Shown: positions 1-6,170 of the stretch, piece after piece
Layout of the letters: each line of letters begins with the position of its first letter
How positions within the stretch are numbered: position 1 is the stretch's first letter
Source of the DNA: CAYGLV01 sp964351025
GTDB lineage: Bacteria; Actinomycetota; Thermoleophilia; Gaiellales; Gaiellaceae
Assembly (NCBI GenBank): GCA_964351025.1
Contig: CAYGLV010000004.1
Location: 1-64,000 of the forward strand
Direction: 5' to 3'
Length of the DNA: 64,000 nucleotides
Translations under genes and position numbers: made by a program
The notes under the pieces: model-generated
Database searches by the model: none
The model's input: only the letters and a program-made list of their open reading frames with translations
Told to the model about the DNA's origin: nothing

Positions 1-280
1 CGAGCTCCTGCACTGCGAGCAGGAGGCCGCTCGTCGCGCACACCTTCGAGACCTCTTCGATCGCGACGAGCGAAAGCAAGGCCCCGGTGCCGGTTCCGCC
101 GTAGGCCTCCTCGAAGAAGAGCCCGAAGATGCCGGCCTCGCGGTAGAGCTCGACGATGTCCCACGGGAAGTCGTGCGACTCGTCGATCTCCGCCGCGCGC
201 GGGGCGATCTTCTCTCGCGCGAGCGTGCGCACGAGCTCACGGAGCTCGCGCTGCTCGTCGTTCAAAACGTCGTACGGCAC
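1..280 (-). CDS. Acyl-CoA dehydrogenase, N-terminal part (cut by left window edge)
   Basis: Flavoprotein family that oxidises acyl-CoA to enoyl-CoA. Only about 93 residues are visible, because the gene runs off the left edge of the window. The GTG at 280 opens with MPYDVLNDEQRELREL, followed by LAREKIAPRAAEID and the segment EEAYGGTGTGALLS. These are hallmarks of the helical N-terminal domain of short/medium-chain acyl-CoA dehydrogenases. The start lies 9 bases after the stop of the DUF1326 gene on the same strand, so the two are probably co-transcribed. Substrate cannot be judged from this fragment. Confidence 0.85.
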   Translation of the reverse strand, partial: MPYDVLNDEQRELRELVRTLAREKIAPRAAEIDESHDFPWDIVELYREAGIFGLFFEEAYGGTGTGALLSLVAIEEVSKVCATSGLLLAVQEL

Positions 281-289
281 GGCCGGAGT

Positions 290-913
290 CTAGATGGTCG
301 AGCTGTCCGCAAACCTGGTCGAAAACGCGCAGTTGCCCTCGAACACGGCGTCGAACACCGGATCCTCGACGCGCAGGCACTCAGCGTAGTGCTCAGTGCC
401 CGGCCTGTCGTGCCCGGGGATCACGCAGCTCACGGTCTGATCGGTCTCGACCGGATGCGAGACGCGCAACTCGACGCACTCGGCCACCCGGAACCACTTC
501 CGCTCGGTCGTGTGGTCGAGCGAGATTCGAGCCGCCTGGACGCCGAGCAGCGTGCTCGGCTTGCGCACCCACGGGAGGGTCTGGATGTGAGCCCCGCCCA
601 GCCGCCCGAGCAGGATCTCGGCCAGCGCCTCCTGCTGTGCTTCGTCACCGCGTTCGTCGACGTGCAGGGAGATCGTCCACGGCGAGCGCGGCTCGTCGTC
701 GTCGTAAGAGACGACGAGCACGGCGGCGAGCCCCGACAGGTCGGTCTTCCCGGCGTGCCCGTTCTCGACGTGCCACGAGAGGGCGCCCAGGCAGACGCCG
801 TACGTCGAGCGGCCGCCCGGGGCCCCACCGATCATGCGGCACGGGCAGATCGCCTCGCAGTTGCACGACTCGAGATAGGTGCCCTCGATCCGCCAGGGGA
901 GGTAGCCGCTCAC
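290..913 (-). CDS. DUF1326 family protein
   Basis: A 207-residue protein of unknown function. Near the N-terminus it carries the four-cysteine cluster SCNCEAICPCR (Cys17, 19, 23, 25), typical of DUF1326, which suggests metal or redox chemistry; this is inference. The GTG start at 913 overlaps the stop of a 16-codon mini-ORF (GTGA), so its translation may be coupled to that mini-ORF. It lies between a VOC-family gene and an acyl-CoA dehydrogenase gene on the same strand. No signal peptide or membrane segment is visible. Confidence 0.75.
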   Translation of the reverse strand: MSGYLPWRIEGTYLESCNCEAICPCRMIGGAPGGRSTYGVCLGALSWHVENGHAGKTDLSGLAAVLVVSYDDDEPRSPWTISLHVDERGDEAQQEALAEILLGRLGGAHIQTLPWVRKPSTLLGVQAARISLDHTTERKWFRVAECVELRVSHPVETDQTVSCVIPGHDRPGTEHYAECLRVEDPVFDAVFEGNCAFSTRFADSSTI

Positions 914-960
914 GCCGGCGCGTGGCACACGGCCTCCACGTTCAGCGTGGGGGAACCCAT
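910..960 (-). CDS. Mini-ORF carrying a copy of the upstream gene's C-terminal codons (element A)
   Basis: A 16-codon ORF, MGSPTLNVEAVCHAPA. Its ATG is exactly the loop of a perfect 12-bp hairpin, and its TGA overlaps the GTG of the DUF1326 gene. Residues LNVEAVCH repeat the C-terminus NNVEAVCH of the VOC protein encoded just upstream (1095-1460), in the same frame. A purine-rich AAAGGAGGGGGCT precedes the stem. Whether it is translated is unknown. By comparison with the second copy at 16640-16780 it may serve to re-establish translational coupling to the downstream gene. Confidence 0.45.
   Translation of the reverse strand: MGSPTLNVEAVCHAPA
922..942 (-). repeat. Direct repeat: extra copy of the VOC gene 3' end
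   Basis: These 21 bases match 1107-1127, inside the end of the VOC gene, at 19 of 21 positions and in the same orientation and frame (NVEAVCH). The matching stretch stops before the stop codon. The last codons and stop differ: CACAGGGCGGAGTAG in the gene versus CACGCGCCGGCGTGA in this copy. Confidence 0.8.
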
Positions 961-985
961 GGTTCCCCCACGAGCCCCCTCCTTT
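943..985 (-). repeat. Copy A of a 43-bp hairpin element with ATG in its loop
   Basis: The perfect inverted repeat has arms CGTGGGGGAACC (946-957) and GGTTCCCCCACG (961-972) and a three-base loop that reads ATG on the minus strand. It is preceded on that strand by AAAGGAGGGGGCT. It matches the core at 16709-16751 at all but six of 43 positions, and two pairs of those differences compensate each other in the stem. The core abuts a duplicated gene end at 942 with no gap. Confidence 0.85.
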
Positions 986-1007
986 GCCTGAAGCCCGCCT
1001 ATTCCAA

Positions 1008-1034
1008 GCGGCACCGGGCAAAGCCCGGCGCCGC
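1008..1034. other. GC-rich hairpin in the spacer of element A
   Basis: Arms GCGGCACCGGGC (1008-1019) and GCCCGGCGCCGC (1023-1034) flank a three-base AAA loop. Eleven of 12 positions pair perfectly and one is a wobble in RNA. No T-tract follows on either strand, so it is not a textbook terminator. It lies between the VOC stop and the element A core. Confidence 0.6.
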
Positions 1035-1094
1035 GCCGGAGCGCCGCGCTCGGTCGAACAGGGCCTCGCGCATCGAACGGCCCGAAATTGCCGA

Positions 1095-1460
1095 CTACTC
1101 CGCCCTGTGACACACCGCCTCCACGTTGTTGCCGTCGGGATCGTGGACGAACGAGGCGTAGTAGGTGGGGCCGTACTGCTCGCGCGGGCCGGGCTTGCCG
1201 TTGTCGGCGCCCCCGGCGGCGAGCGCGGCCGCATGGAAGGCGTGAACCGCCTGCCGCTCCGGCACGCCGAAGGCGATGTGGACGGGCGCCGGGCGATCGC
1301 CCTCGCGGATCCAGAAGTCCGGGATTCCCTCGCCCGACGAGAACCCGGCGCCGGTCTCCCACTCGTAGGCGACCGAGTAGCCGAGCGGAGCCAGCGCATC
1401 CGCGTAGAACGCCTTGCTGCGCTGGAAGTCGGAGACGGTGACGGTGATGTGGTCGAGCAT
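1095..1460 (-). CDS. VOC (glyoxalase/bleomycin-resistance) superfamily protein
   Basis: A 121-residue single-domain protein starting MLDHITVTVSDFQRSKAFYA and ending in HDPDGNNVEAVCH, the paired beta-alpha-beta pattern of the vicinal oxygen chelate superfamily. Members bind a divalent metal and act as lyases, dioxygenases or resistance proteins; the substrate here is unknown. GGGAGGG lies about six bases before the ATG. It is divergent from the amidohydrolase gene across only 27 bases. Its last codons are duplicated downstream next to a hairpin element (922-985). Confidence 0.8.
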   Translation of the reverse strand: MLDHITVTVSDFQRSKAFYADALAPLGYSVAYEWETGAGFSSGEGIPDFWIREGDRPAPVHIAFGVPERQAVHAFHAAALAAGGADNGKPGPREQYGPTYYASFVHDPDGNNVEAVCHRAE

Positions 1461-1474
1461 CGGAACCCTCCCGT

Positions 1475-1480
1475 TAGAGT
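1475..1480 (+). promoter_or_regulatory. -10 box TAGAGT, leaderless-type
   Basis: TAGAGT lies seven bases before the ATG at 1488, so transcription would begin at or next to the start codon. No Shine-Dalgarno sequence or -35 box is evident in the 27-base divergent spacer. Confidence 0.5.
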
Positions 1481-1487
1481 CACAGAC

Positions 1488-3020
1488 ATGATCCTCCAGA
1501 ACGGCGTCGTGCGCACGATGTCGCCCTCGCTGCCGACCGCCGGAGCGCTCTCGATCGCCGCCGACCGGATCGCGGGCGGGGTCGGCACGCACGAGGCGGC
1601 ATTGCCGAGCCACGACGTCGTGAACCTCGGCGGCCGGTGCGTCCTGCCGGCCTTCAGCGACGCGCATGTTCACTTCCCGACCTGGTCGCTCGCGCAGACG
1701 CAGGCCGCGCTCGACGGCGCGGGCTCGCTCGCCGAGGCGCTCGCGCGCGTGCGCGCGCACGGGGAGACACTCGTCCCCGGCCGCTGGCTGCGCGGCACCG
1801 GCTGGCGCGACCAGACCTGGGAGTCGCCGCCGACGCGCCAGGTGCTCGACGAGGTCACGGGCGAGCGGCCGGCCGCTCTCTGGGCCAAGGACTACCACTC
1901 GCTCTGGCTCAATACCGCAGCGCTCGCGGCCGCCGGGGGAGCGCTCGACGTGCCGGGCGGAATCGTCGAGCGCGACGGCGCGGGCGAGCCGACTGGGATC
2001 CTGCGCGAGGAGTCGGCCTGGGCGTTTCGGCAGCACGTGCGCACGAGCGCCGACGAATGGGTCGAGGCGACGCGCGCGGGCATCAAGCTGGCCCACAGTC
2101 GCGGCGTCGCCGCCGTCCACGACAAGGACGGCTGGCTCGGCGCGCCCGGGATCTTCCAGCGGATCGCGGCCGCCGAGGGGTTGACGCTCCGTGTCTGGTG
2201 CTCGGTCCCGCATGCCCAGGTGGAACAGCTGGCCGAGCTCGGGCTGCGCTCGGGGATCGGCGACGACTTTCTCCGGATCGGGTACCTGAAGGCGTTCATG
2301 GACGGCTCGCTCGGCTCCCGGACGGCACTGATGCTCGACGGCTCCGGGCTGTCCATCACGAGTGGCGAGGAGCTCGCCGACATCGTCCGCCGCGGGGCGC
2401 GGGCCGGCTGGCCGGTCTCGGTGCACGCGATCGGCGACCGCGCCAACCGCGAGGCGCTCGACGCCTTCGCAGCGACGCGAGACGAGTGGGCGCCGCTCGG
2501 CCTCCGGCCGCGGATCGAGCACGCGCAGTGCGTCGCGCCCGAGGACCTCCCTCGCTTTGCGGCGCTCGGCGTCGCCTGCTCGGTCCAGTTCAGCCATGCG
2601 ACCTCCGACCGCGACCTCGCTGACCGCTTCTGGGCCGGCACGACCGAGCGTGCCTATCCGTTCCGCTCGCTGTGGGAGTCGGGCGCGCTCGTCGCCAACG
2701 GCTCCGACGCACCGGTCGAGGAGCTCGACCCGCTGGCGGGGATCTGCGCGGGCGTGCTGCGCACGATCGACGAGCGGCCCGCCTGGCACCCCGAGCAGGC
2801 GGTGTCCGTCGAGCAGGCCCTCATCGCCTCGACGGTCAATCCGGCCTGGCTCGCGGGCGACGAGCGGCGGCGCGGCACGCTCCTACCCGGCTACCTCGCG
2901 GACCTCGTCGTGCTCGACCGCGACCCCCTTGCCTGCGAGCCGGAGGAGCTCCGCGACGTGAGGGTCGTGGCGACCATGGTGGGCGGCCGGTGGGTCCACA
3001 ACCCGCCGCCGTGGGATTGA
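1488..3020 (+). CDS. Amidohydrolase family 3 protein (YtcJ-like)
   Basis: A 510-residue metal-dependent hydrolase. It has an N-terminal beta-sandwich strand (MILQNGVVRTM), the metal-binding DAHVH (His60/His62), an SVHAIGDRA segment, an RIEHAQCV segment and the late motif NGSDAPVEELDP, in the order seen in YtcJ/amidohydrolase_3 enzymes. The C-terminus (GYLADLVVLDRDPL) is the usual end of the sandwich domain. Such enzymes hydrolyse amides, ureas or N-formyl groups; the substrate is not predictable. The ATG at 1488 is chosen because a -10 box sits seven bases upstream. Confidence 0.88.
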   Translation: MILQNGVVRTMSPSLPTAGALSIAADRIAGGVGTHEAALPSHDVVNLGGRCVLPAFSDAHVHFPTWSLAQTQAALDGAGSLAEALARVRAHGETLVPGRWLRGTGWRDQTWESPPTRQVLDEVTGERPAALWAKDYHSLWLNTAALAAAGGALDVPGGIVERDGAGEPTGILREESAWAFRQHVRTSADEWVEATRAGIKLAHSRGVAAVHDKDGWLGAPGIFQRIAAAEGLTLRVWCSVPHAQVEQLAELGLRSGIGDDFLRIGYLKAFMDGSLGSRTALMLDGSGLSITSGEELADIVRRGARAGWPVSVHAIGDRANREALDAFAATRDEWAPLGLRPRIEHAQCVAPEDLPRFAALGVACSVQFSHATSDRDLADRFWAGTTERAYPFRSLWESGALVANGSDAPVEELDPLAGICAGVLRTIDERPAWHPEQAVSVEQALIASTVNPAWLAGDERRRGTLLPGYLADLVVLDRDPLACEPEELRDVRVVATMVGGRWVHNPPPWD

Positions 3021-3034
3021 GCCGGTCGCGGAGC

Positions 3035-3040
3035 TACGAT
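3035..3040 (+). promoter_or_regulatory. -10 box TACGAT, leaderless-type
   Basis: TACGAT is followed by six bases and then the ATG at 3047 of the HxlR regulator, which predicts a leaderless transcript. Confidence 0.5.
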
Positions 3041-3046
3041 AGGGCC

Positions 3047-3394
3047 ATGTCTGCTCGCACGATGAGGGATATCCACGACCGCACCTGCTCGGTCGCGGCG
3101 TGCGCCGAGATCATCGGCGCGAAGTGGACGGCGATCCTCGTCCACGACATGTCCGAAGGGCCGCGCCGCTTCTCCGAGCTGGAGCACTCCTGCGCCGGGA
3201 TCAGCCCGCGCACGCTCTCGGAGCGCCTGCGCTGGCTCGACCAGGAGGGCATCGTCAAGCGGCGCAGCTACCCCGAGTCGCCGCCGCGCGTCGAGTACGA
3301 GCTGACGGAGAAGGGCAGCGCGCTGCTGCCGATCATCGCCGAGATGCGGCAGTTCGGCCACGAGCAGCTCGGCTGCGGCGTCCACGACGTTTGA
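3047..3394 (+). CDS. HxlR-family winged-helix transcriptional regulator
   Basis: A 115-residue DNA-binding protein with the HxlR/HTH pattern: CSVAACAEIIGAKWTAIL at the N-terminus, ISPRTLSERLRWLDQEGIV as recognition helix and wing, and YELTEKGSALLPII at the end of the domain. Two cysteines near the N-terminus (Cys14, Cys19) resemble the redox- or aldehyde-sensing cysteines of some HxlR members; a sensing role is inference. Its target could be the neighbouring amidohydrolase or peptidase genes. Its stop codon lies inside the left arm of a hairpin at 3389-3413. Confidence 0.88.
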   Translation: MSARTMRDIHDRTCSVAACAEIIGAKWTAILVHDMSEGPRRFSELEHSCAGISPRTLSERLRWLDQEGIVKRRSYPESPPRVEYELTEKGSALLPIIAEMRQFGHEQLGCGVHDV

Positions 3395-3413
3395 CCGGCT
3401 GCGCCGGTCAAAC
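3389..3413 (+). terminator. Hairpin overlapping the HxlR stop codon
   Basis: Perfect 11-bp stem (GTTTGACCGGC / GCCGGTCAAAC, loop TGC) that contains the TGA of the HxlR gene. No run of T follows, so the terminator call rests on position at the end of a gene in a convergent region. Confidence 0.5.
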
Positions 3414-3417
3414 CTCC

Positions 3418-3455
3418 AGGTGGGCTCGGCGTACGGCCGCTCGGTAGGCCCACCT
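3418..3455. other. Inverted repeat in the convergent intergenic region
   Basis: AGGTGGGC (3418-3425) and GCCCACCT (3448-3455) form an 8-bp stem over a 22-base loop. It sits between two hairpins that cap the converging HxlR and peptidase T genes, possibly as an extra termination structure. Confidence 0.4.
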
Positions 3456-3522
3456 CGTGCTCGCGCTACACCTTCGTCGTGGTTCTGACCGCGGCTAGGC
3501 AAGAGCCATGCCCGCCCTTCTA

Positions 3523-3547
3523 GAACCGCAGCCTAAGGCTGCGGTTC
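3523..3547 (-). terminator. Hairpin overlapping the peptidase T stop codon
   Basis: Perfect 11-bp stem (GAACCGCAGCC / GGCTGCGGTTC) with the loop formed by bases of the stop codon of the minus-strand peptidase gene. There is no T-tract. Together with the hairpin at 3389-3413 it brackets the convergent region. Confidence 0.5.
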
Positions 3548-4834
3548 GGCCCAGACGCGAACGAGCTCGACGATCGTCGCGGTCGCCGCAGCCATGTCCT
3601 GCACAGACAGCCACTCCCGCACCGAGTGGTACTCCTGGCCGCCGGTGAAGAGGTTCGGCGTGGGCAGGCCGCGCCGCGAGAGCTCGGCGCCGTCGGTGCC
3701 GCCGCGGATGATCGGGCGTTTCGGCTCGAGGCCGGCGCGACGGATCGCCTCGTCCGCGGCCGCCACGACGCGCGGATGTGCGTCGATCACCTCGCGCATG
3801 TTGCGATAGGTCTCCTCGACCTCGACCTCGACGGACGCCCGCGGGTCCTGCCCGGCCGCCTCGAGGGCGAGCCGCTCGAGCAGCGCGACGTGCTCCTCGA
3901 GCTTGGCGGCATCGTGGTCGCGCGCGATCAGGTGGATCGTGGTCTCCATGCCATTGCCGGCGATCCGCCCCGGATGGACGAACCCCTCGCGGCCTTCGGT
4001 CGTCTCCGGCGAGAGGCCGTCGCGCGGGAGCGAGGCGACGAAGTCCGCGGCGAGCTTGATCGCGTTCACGAGGTCACCCTTCGCCGTGCCCGGGTGCGTG
4101 CCGCGGCCGCGGAAGGTGACCGTCACGGCCTTCGCGTTGAAGGTCTCGATCTCGAGCTCGCCCGCACCGGAGCCGTCGAGCGTGTAGGCGACATCCGCCC
4201 CGAAGACACCGAGGTCGAGGTGCTTCGTGCCCGCGCCCACCTCCTCGTCGACGGTGAAGGCGATCCGCACCGGCGCGCGCGCCGGCTCGGGGTGTGAGAC
4301 GAGATACGCGGCCGCGGCCATGATCTCGGCCACACCGGCCTTGTCGTCGGCTCCCAGCAGCGTCGAGCCGTCGCTCGTGACGATGTCGTGGCCCACACGC
4401 GCGGCGAGCGCCGGGCTCTCAGCAGGATCGAGCACCTGGCTCGGGTCCCCGGGGAGGACGATCGGGCTGCCGGCCCAGGCACGGTGGACGAGCGGCTGGA
4501 CACCGGTCCCCGGGGCGTCGGGCGACGTGTCCACGTGCGCCATCAGGCCGATCGTCGGCGCCTCTGCCGTTCCCGGCAGCGTCGCGAAGACGTAGCCGTG
4601 CTCGTCGAGCACCGCGTCCTCGAGCCCGAGCTCGAGCAGCTCCTCGAGCAGCAGGCGGGAGAGGTCGAGCTGCTTCGCGGTGCTCGGGTACGTCGTCGAG
4701 CCGTACGCCGCCTGCGTGTCGATCCGGACGTAGCGCAGGAAGCGCTCGAGTGCATCCTCCGCCAGCTCGCCGGCGAGCGGCGACGCGAACGGGGCGGCGC
4801 TAGCCGAGGGCTGCGAAGCGGAGGAAGAGCTCAC
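3533..4834 (-). CDS. pepT: Peptidase T (tripeptide aminopeptidase, M20B)
   Basis: Zinc-dependent cytosolic aminopeptidase that removes the N-terminal residue of tripeptides. Visible motifs in family order are ERFLRYVRIDTQ, the first metal site GLMAHVDTSPD, the bridging Asp in LLGADDKAG, the catalytic TVDEEVGAG, and the C-terminal RGGTDGAELSRRGLPTP with FTGGQEYHS. The start is uncertain. GTG at 4834 is the only ordinary start codon ahead of the conserved region and overlaps the upstream dipeptidase gene by 35 bases. A CTG at 4765 would give 410 residues, the usual family length. It follows another M20 peptidase, suggesting a peptide-use operon. Confidence 0.9.
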   Translation of the reverse strand: MSSSSASQPSASAAPFASPLAGELAEDALERFLRYVRIDTQAAYGSTTYPSTAKQLDLSRLLLEELLELGLEDAVLDEHGYVFATLPGTAEAPTIGLMAHVDTSPDAPGTGVQPLVHRAWAGSPIVLPGDPSQVLDPAESPALAARVGHDIVTSDGSTLLGADDKAGVAEIMAAAAYLVSHPEPARAPVRIAFTVDEEVGAGTKHLDLGVFGADVAYTLDGSGAGELEIETFNAKAVTVTFRGRGTHPGTAKGDLVNAIKLAADFVASLPRDGLSPETTEGREGFVHPGRIAGNGMETTIHLIARDHDAAKLEEHVALLERLALEAAGQDPRASVEVEVEETYRNMREVIDAHPRVVAAADEAIRRAGLEPKRPIIRGGTDGAELSRRGLPTPNLFTGGQEYHSVREWLSVQDMAAATATIVELVRVWAEPQP

Positions 4835-6134
4835 GCGCGGTCGCGACTCCGAGGGGCAGGTACTCGAGCAGCAGGCGCTCGTTGGGCGAGTGGACGTTCC
4901 CGTTCGGCAGATCGAACCCGGTGACGATCGCCGGGATGCCCTTGTCGGCGAGGGCGGGCACGATCGGGAGCGAGCCTCCGGTGCGGACGAGCAGCGGGCG
5001 CACGCCGAGGGCGGCCTCGAAGGCGTCCTGGCCGAGCCTGACCGCGAGAGCGTCCGCCGCGACGACGCCGGCGGGCGCGGACGACCAGCGCACGACCTCG
5101 ACGTCAGCACCCGCGGGCGCTGCCTCGCGCAGGAGCCGCTCGAAGACCGCGGCGAGCTCGTCGGGATCCTGGCCGGGGACGAGGCGGATCGAGACGTTCG
5201 CCTCGGCGCGCACCGGGAGCACCGTCTTCTGCAAGCTCGCCTCGCCGCCCTTGATTCCGTGCACGTCCACCGACGGCTCGGCCCAGGTGCGCAGGTAGAA
5301 CTCCGCGGCGGCGAGCGGGTCGCGCGGGCGTGCACCCTGATCGGCGAGCTCGACGGCGCCCGGGTTGAGGGCGGCCCAGCTTGCGAGCTCGGCCGCCGTC
5401 GGCGGGATCACGCCGGCCCGCAGCGGCTCCGGCACGCGGCCGTTGCGGGGGAGCACACCCGAGAGCGTCTGCATGAGCGCATGCATCGCGTTCAGCGCGG
5501 CGCCGCCGTAGACGCCTGAGTGGAGGTCTCGCTCGCCGGTCGAGACGGTGACATGGAAGTAGTTGAGGCCGCGGGTGGCAAGGTTGAAGCAGGGCTTGCC
5601 GGGAGCGAGCATGCCGCCGTCGAAGATGACTGCGACGTCGGCGCCGCGCTCGTCGGACTCGAGGAACTCGACGATCGAGTGGCCGCCGGTCTCCTCCTCA
5701 CCGTCGCAGGCAAAGCGCACGTTGACCGGCAGCGCACCCTCGGCAGCGAGCTGTTCGGCGGCCTTCAGGAGCATGAAGAGCTGGCCCTTGTCGTCGGCGA
5801 CACCACGGGCATAGAGCCAGCCGTCCCGCGCGGTCGGCTCGAAGGGCTCGCTCTCCCAGAGATCGAGCGGCGCCGGCGGCTGCACGTCGAAGTGCCCGTA
5901 ACAGAGGACGGTCGGCAGGCCGTCCGCCCCCGACGAGGCGCGGATCTCTCCGATCACGAGGGGCTGCCCGTGCCAGTCGACGAGCTCCGCCTCGCCGCCC
6001 GCCCGGCGCACAAAATCGCGCACCCACTCCCCTGCCGTCGTGACGTCCGCCGAGTGGGCGGGATCGGCGCTGACGGAGGGGATGCGGAGGAGCTCAGCGA
6101 GCTCTCCGACGAGCGTCTGGGTCTCCGCGGTCAC
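4800..6134 (-). CDS. M20-family dipeptidase
   Basis: A 444-residue zinc peptidase related to carnosinase/DUG1-type dipeptidases. It shows VLCYGHFDVQPP (metal ligands His and Asp), ARGVADDKGQLF, the catalytic CDGEEETGGHS, a dimerisation-domain region SVDVHGIKGGE, and NGNVHSPNERLL near the end. A GTG start at 6134 is chosen because TAGACT, a -10 box, lies seven bases upstream. The downstream pepT gene begins inside or just after its 3' end, so the two probably work together on small peptides in the cytoplasm. Confidence 0.9.
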   Translation of the reverse strand: MTAETQTLVGELAELLRIPSVSADPAHSADVTTAGEWVRDFVRRAGGEAELVDWHGQPLVIGEIRASSGADGLPTVLCYGHFDVQPPAPLDLWESEPFEPTARDGWLYARGVADDKGQLFMLLKAAEQLAAEGALPVNVRFACDGEEETGGHSIVEFLESDERGADVAVIFDGGMLAPGKPCFNLATRGLNYFHVTVSTGERDLHSGVYGGAALNAMHALMQTLSGVLPRNGRVPEPLRAGVIPPTAAELASWAALNPGAVELADQGARPRDPLAAAEFYLRTWAEPSVDVHGIKGGEASLQKTVLPVRAEANVSIRLVPGQDPDELAAVFERLLREAAPAGADVEVVRWSSAPAGVVAADALAVRLGQDAFEAALGVRPLLVRTGGSLPIVPALADKGIPAIVTGFDLPNGNVHSPNERLLLEYLPLGVATARELFLRFAALG

Positions 6135-6141
6135 GCGGGCG

Positions 6142-6147
6142 AGTCTA
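6142..6147 (-). promoter_or_regulatory. -10 box TAGACT, leaderless-type
   Basis: On the minus strand TAGACT is followed by seven bases and the GTG at 6134. It sits in the 36-base gap after the sigma factor gene. Confidence 0.5.
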
Positions 6148-6170
6148 AACGTACGCCGGCGAGCGGCGCG

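Noticed and set aside
943..985. Rho-independent terminator as explanation of the ATG-loop hairpin
   Set aside because: No T-tract follows on either strand, the loop is exactly ATG in both copies, the downstream frame is preserved, and both lie inside operons upstream of coupled genes.
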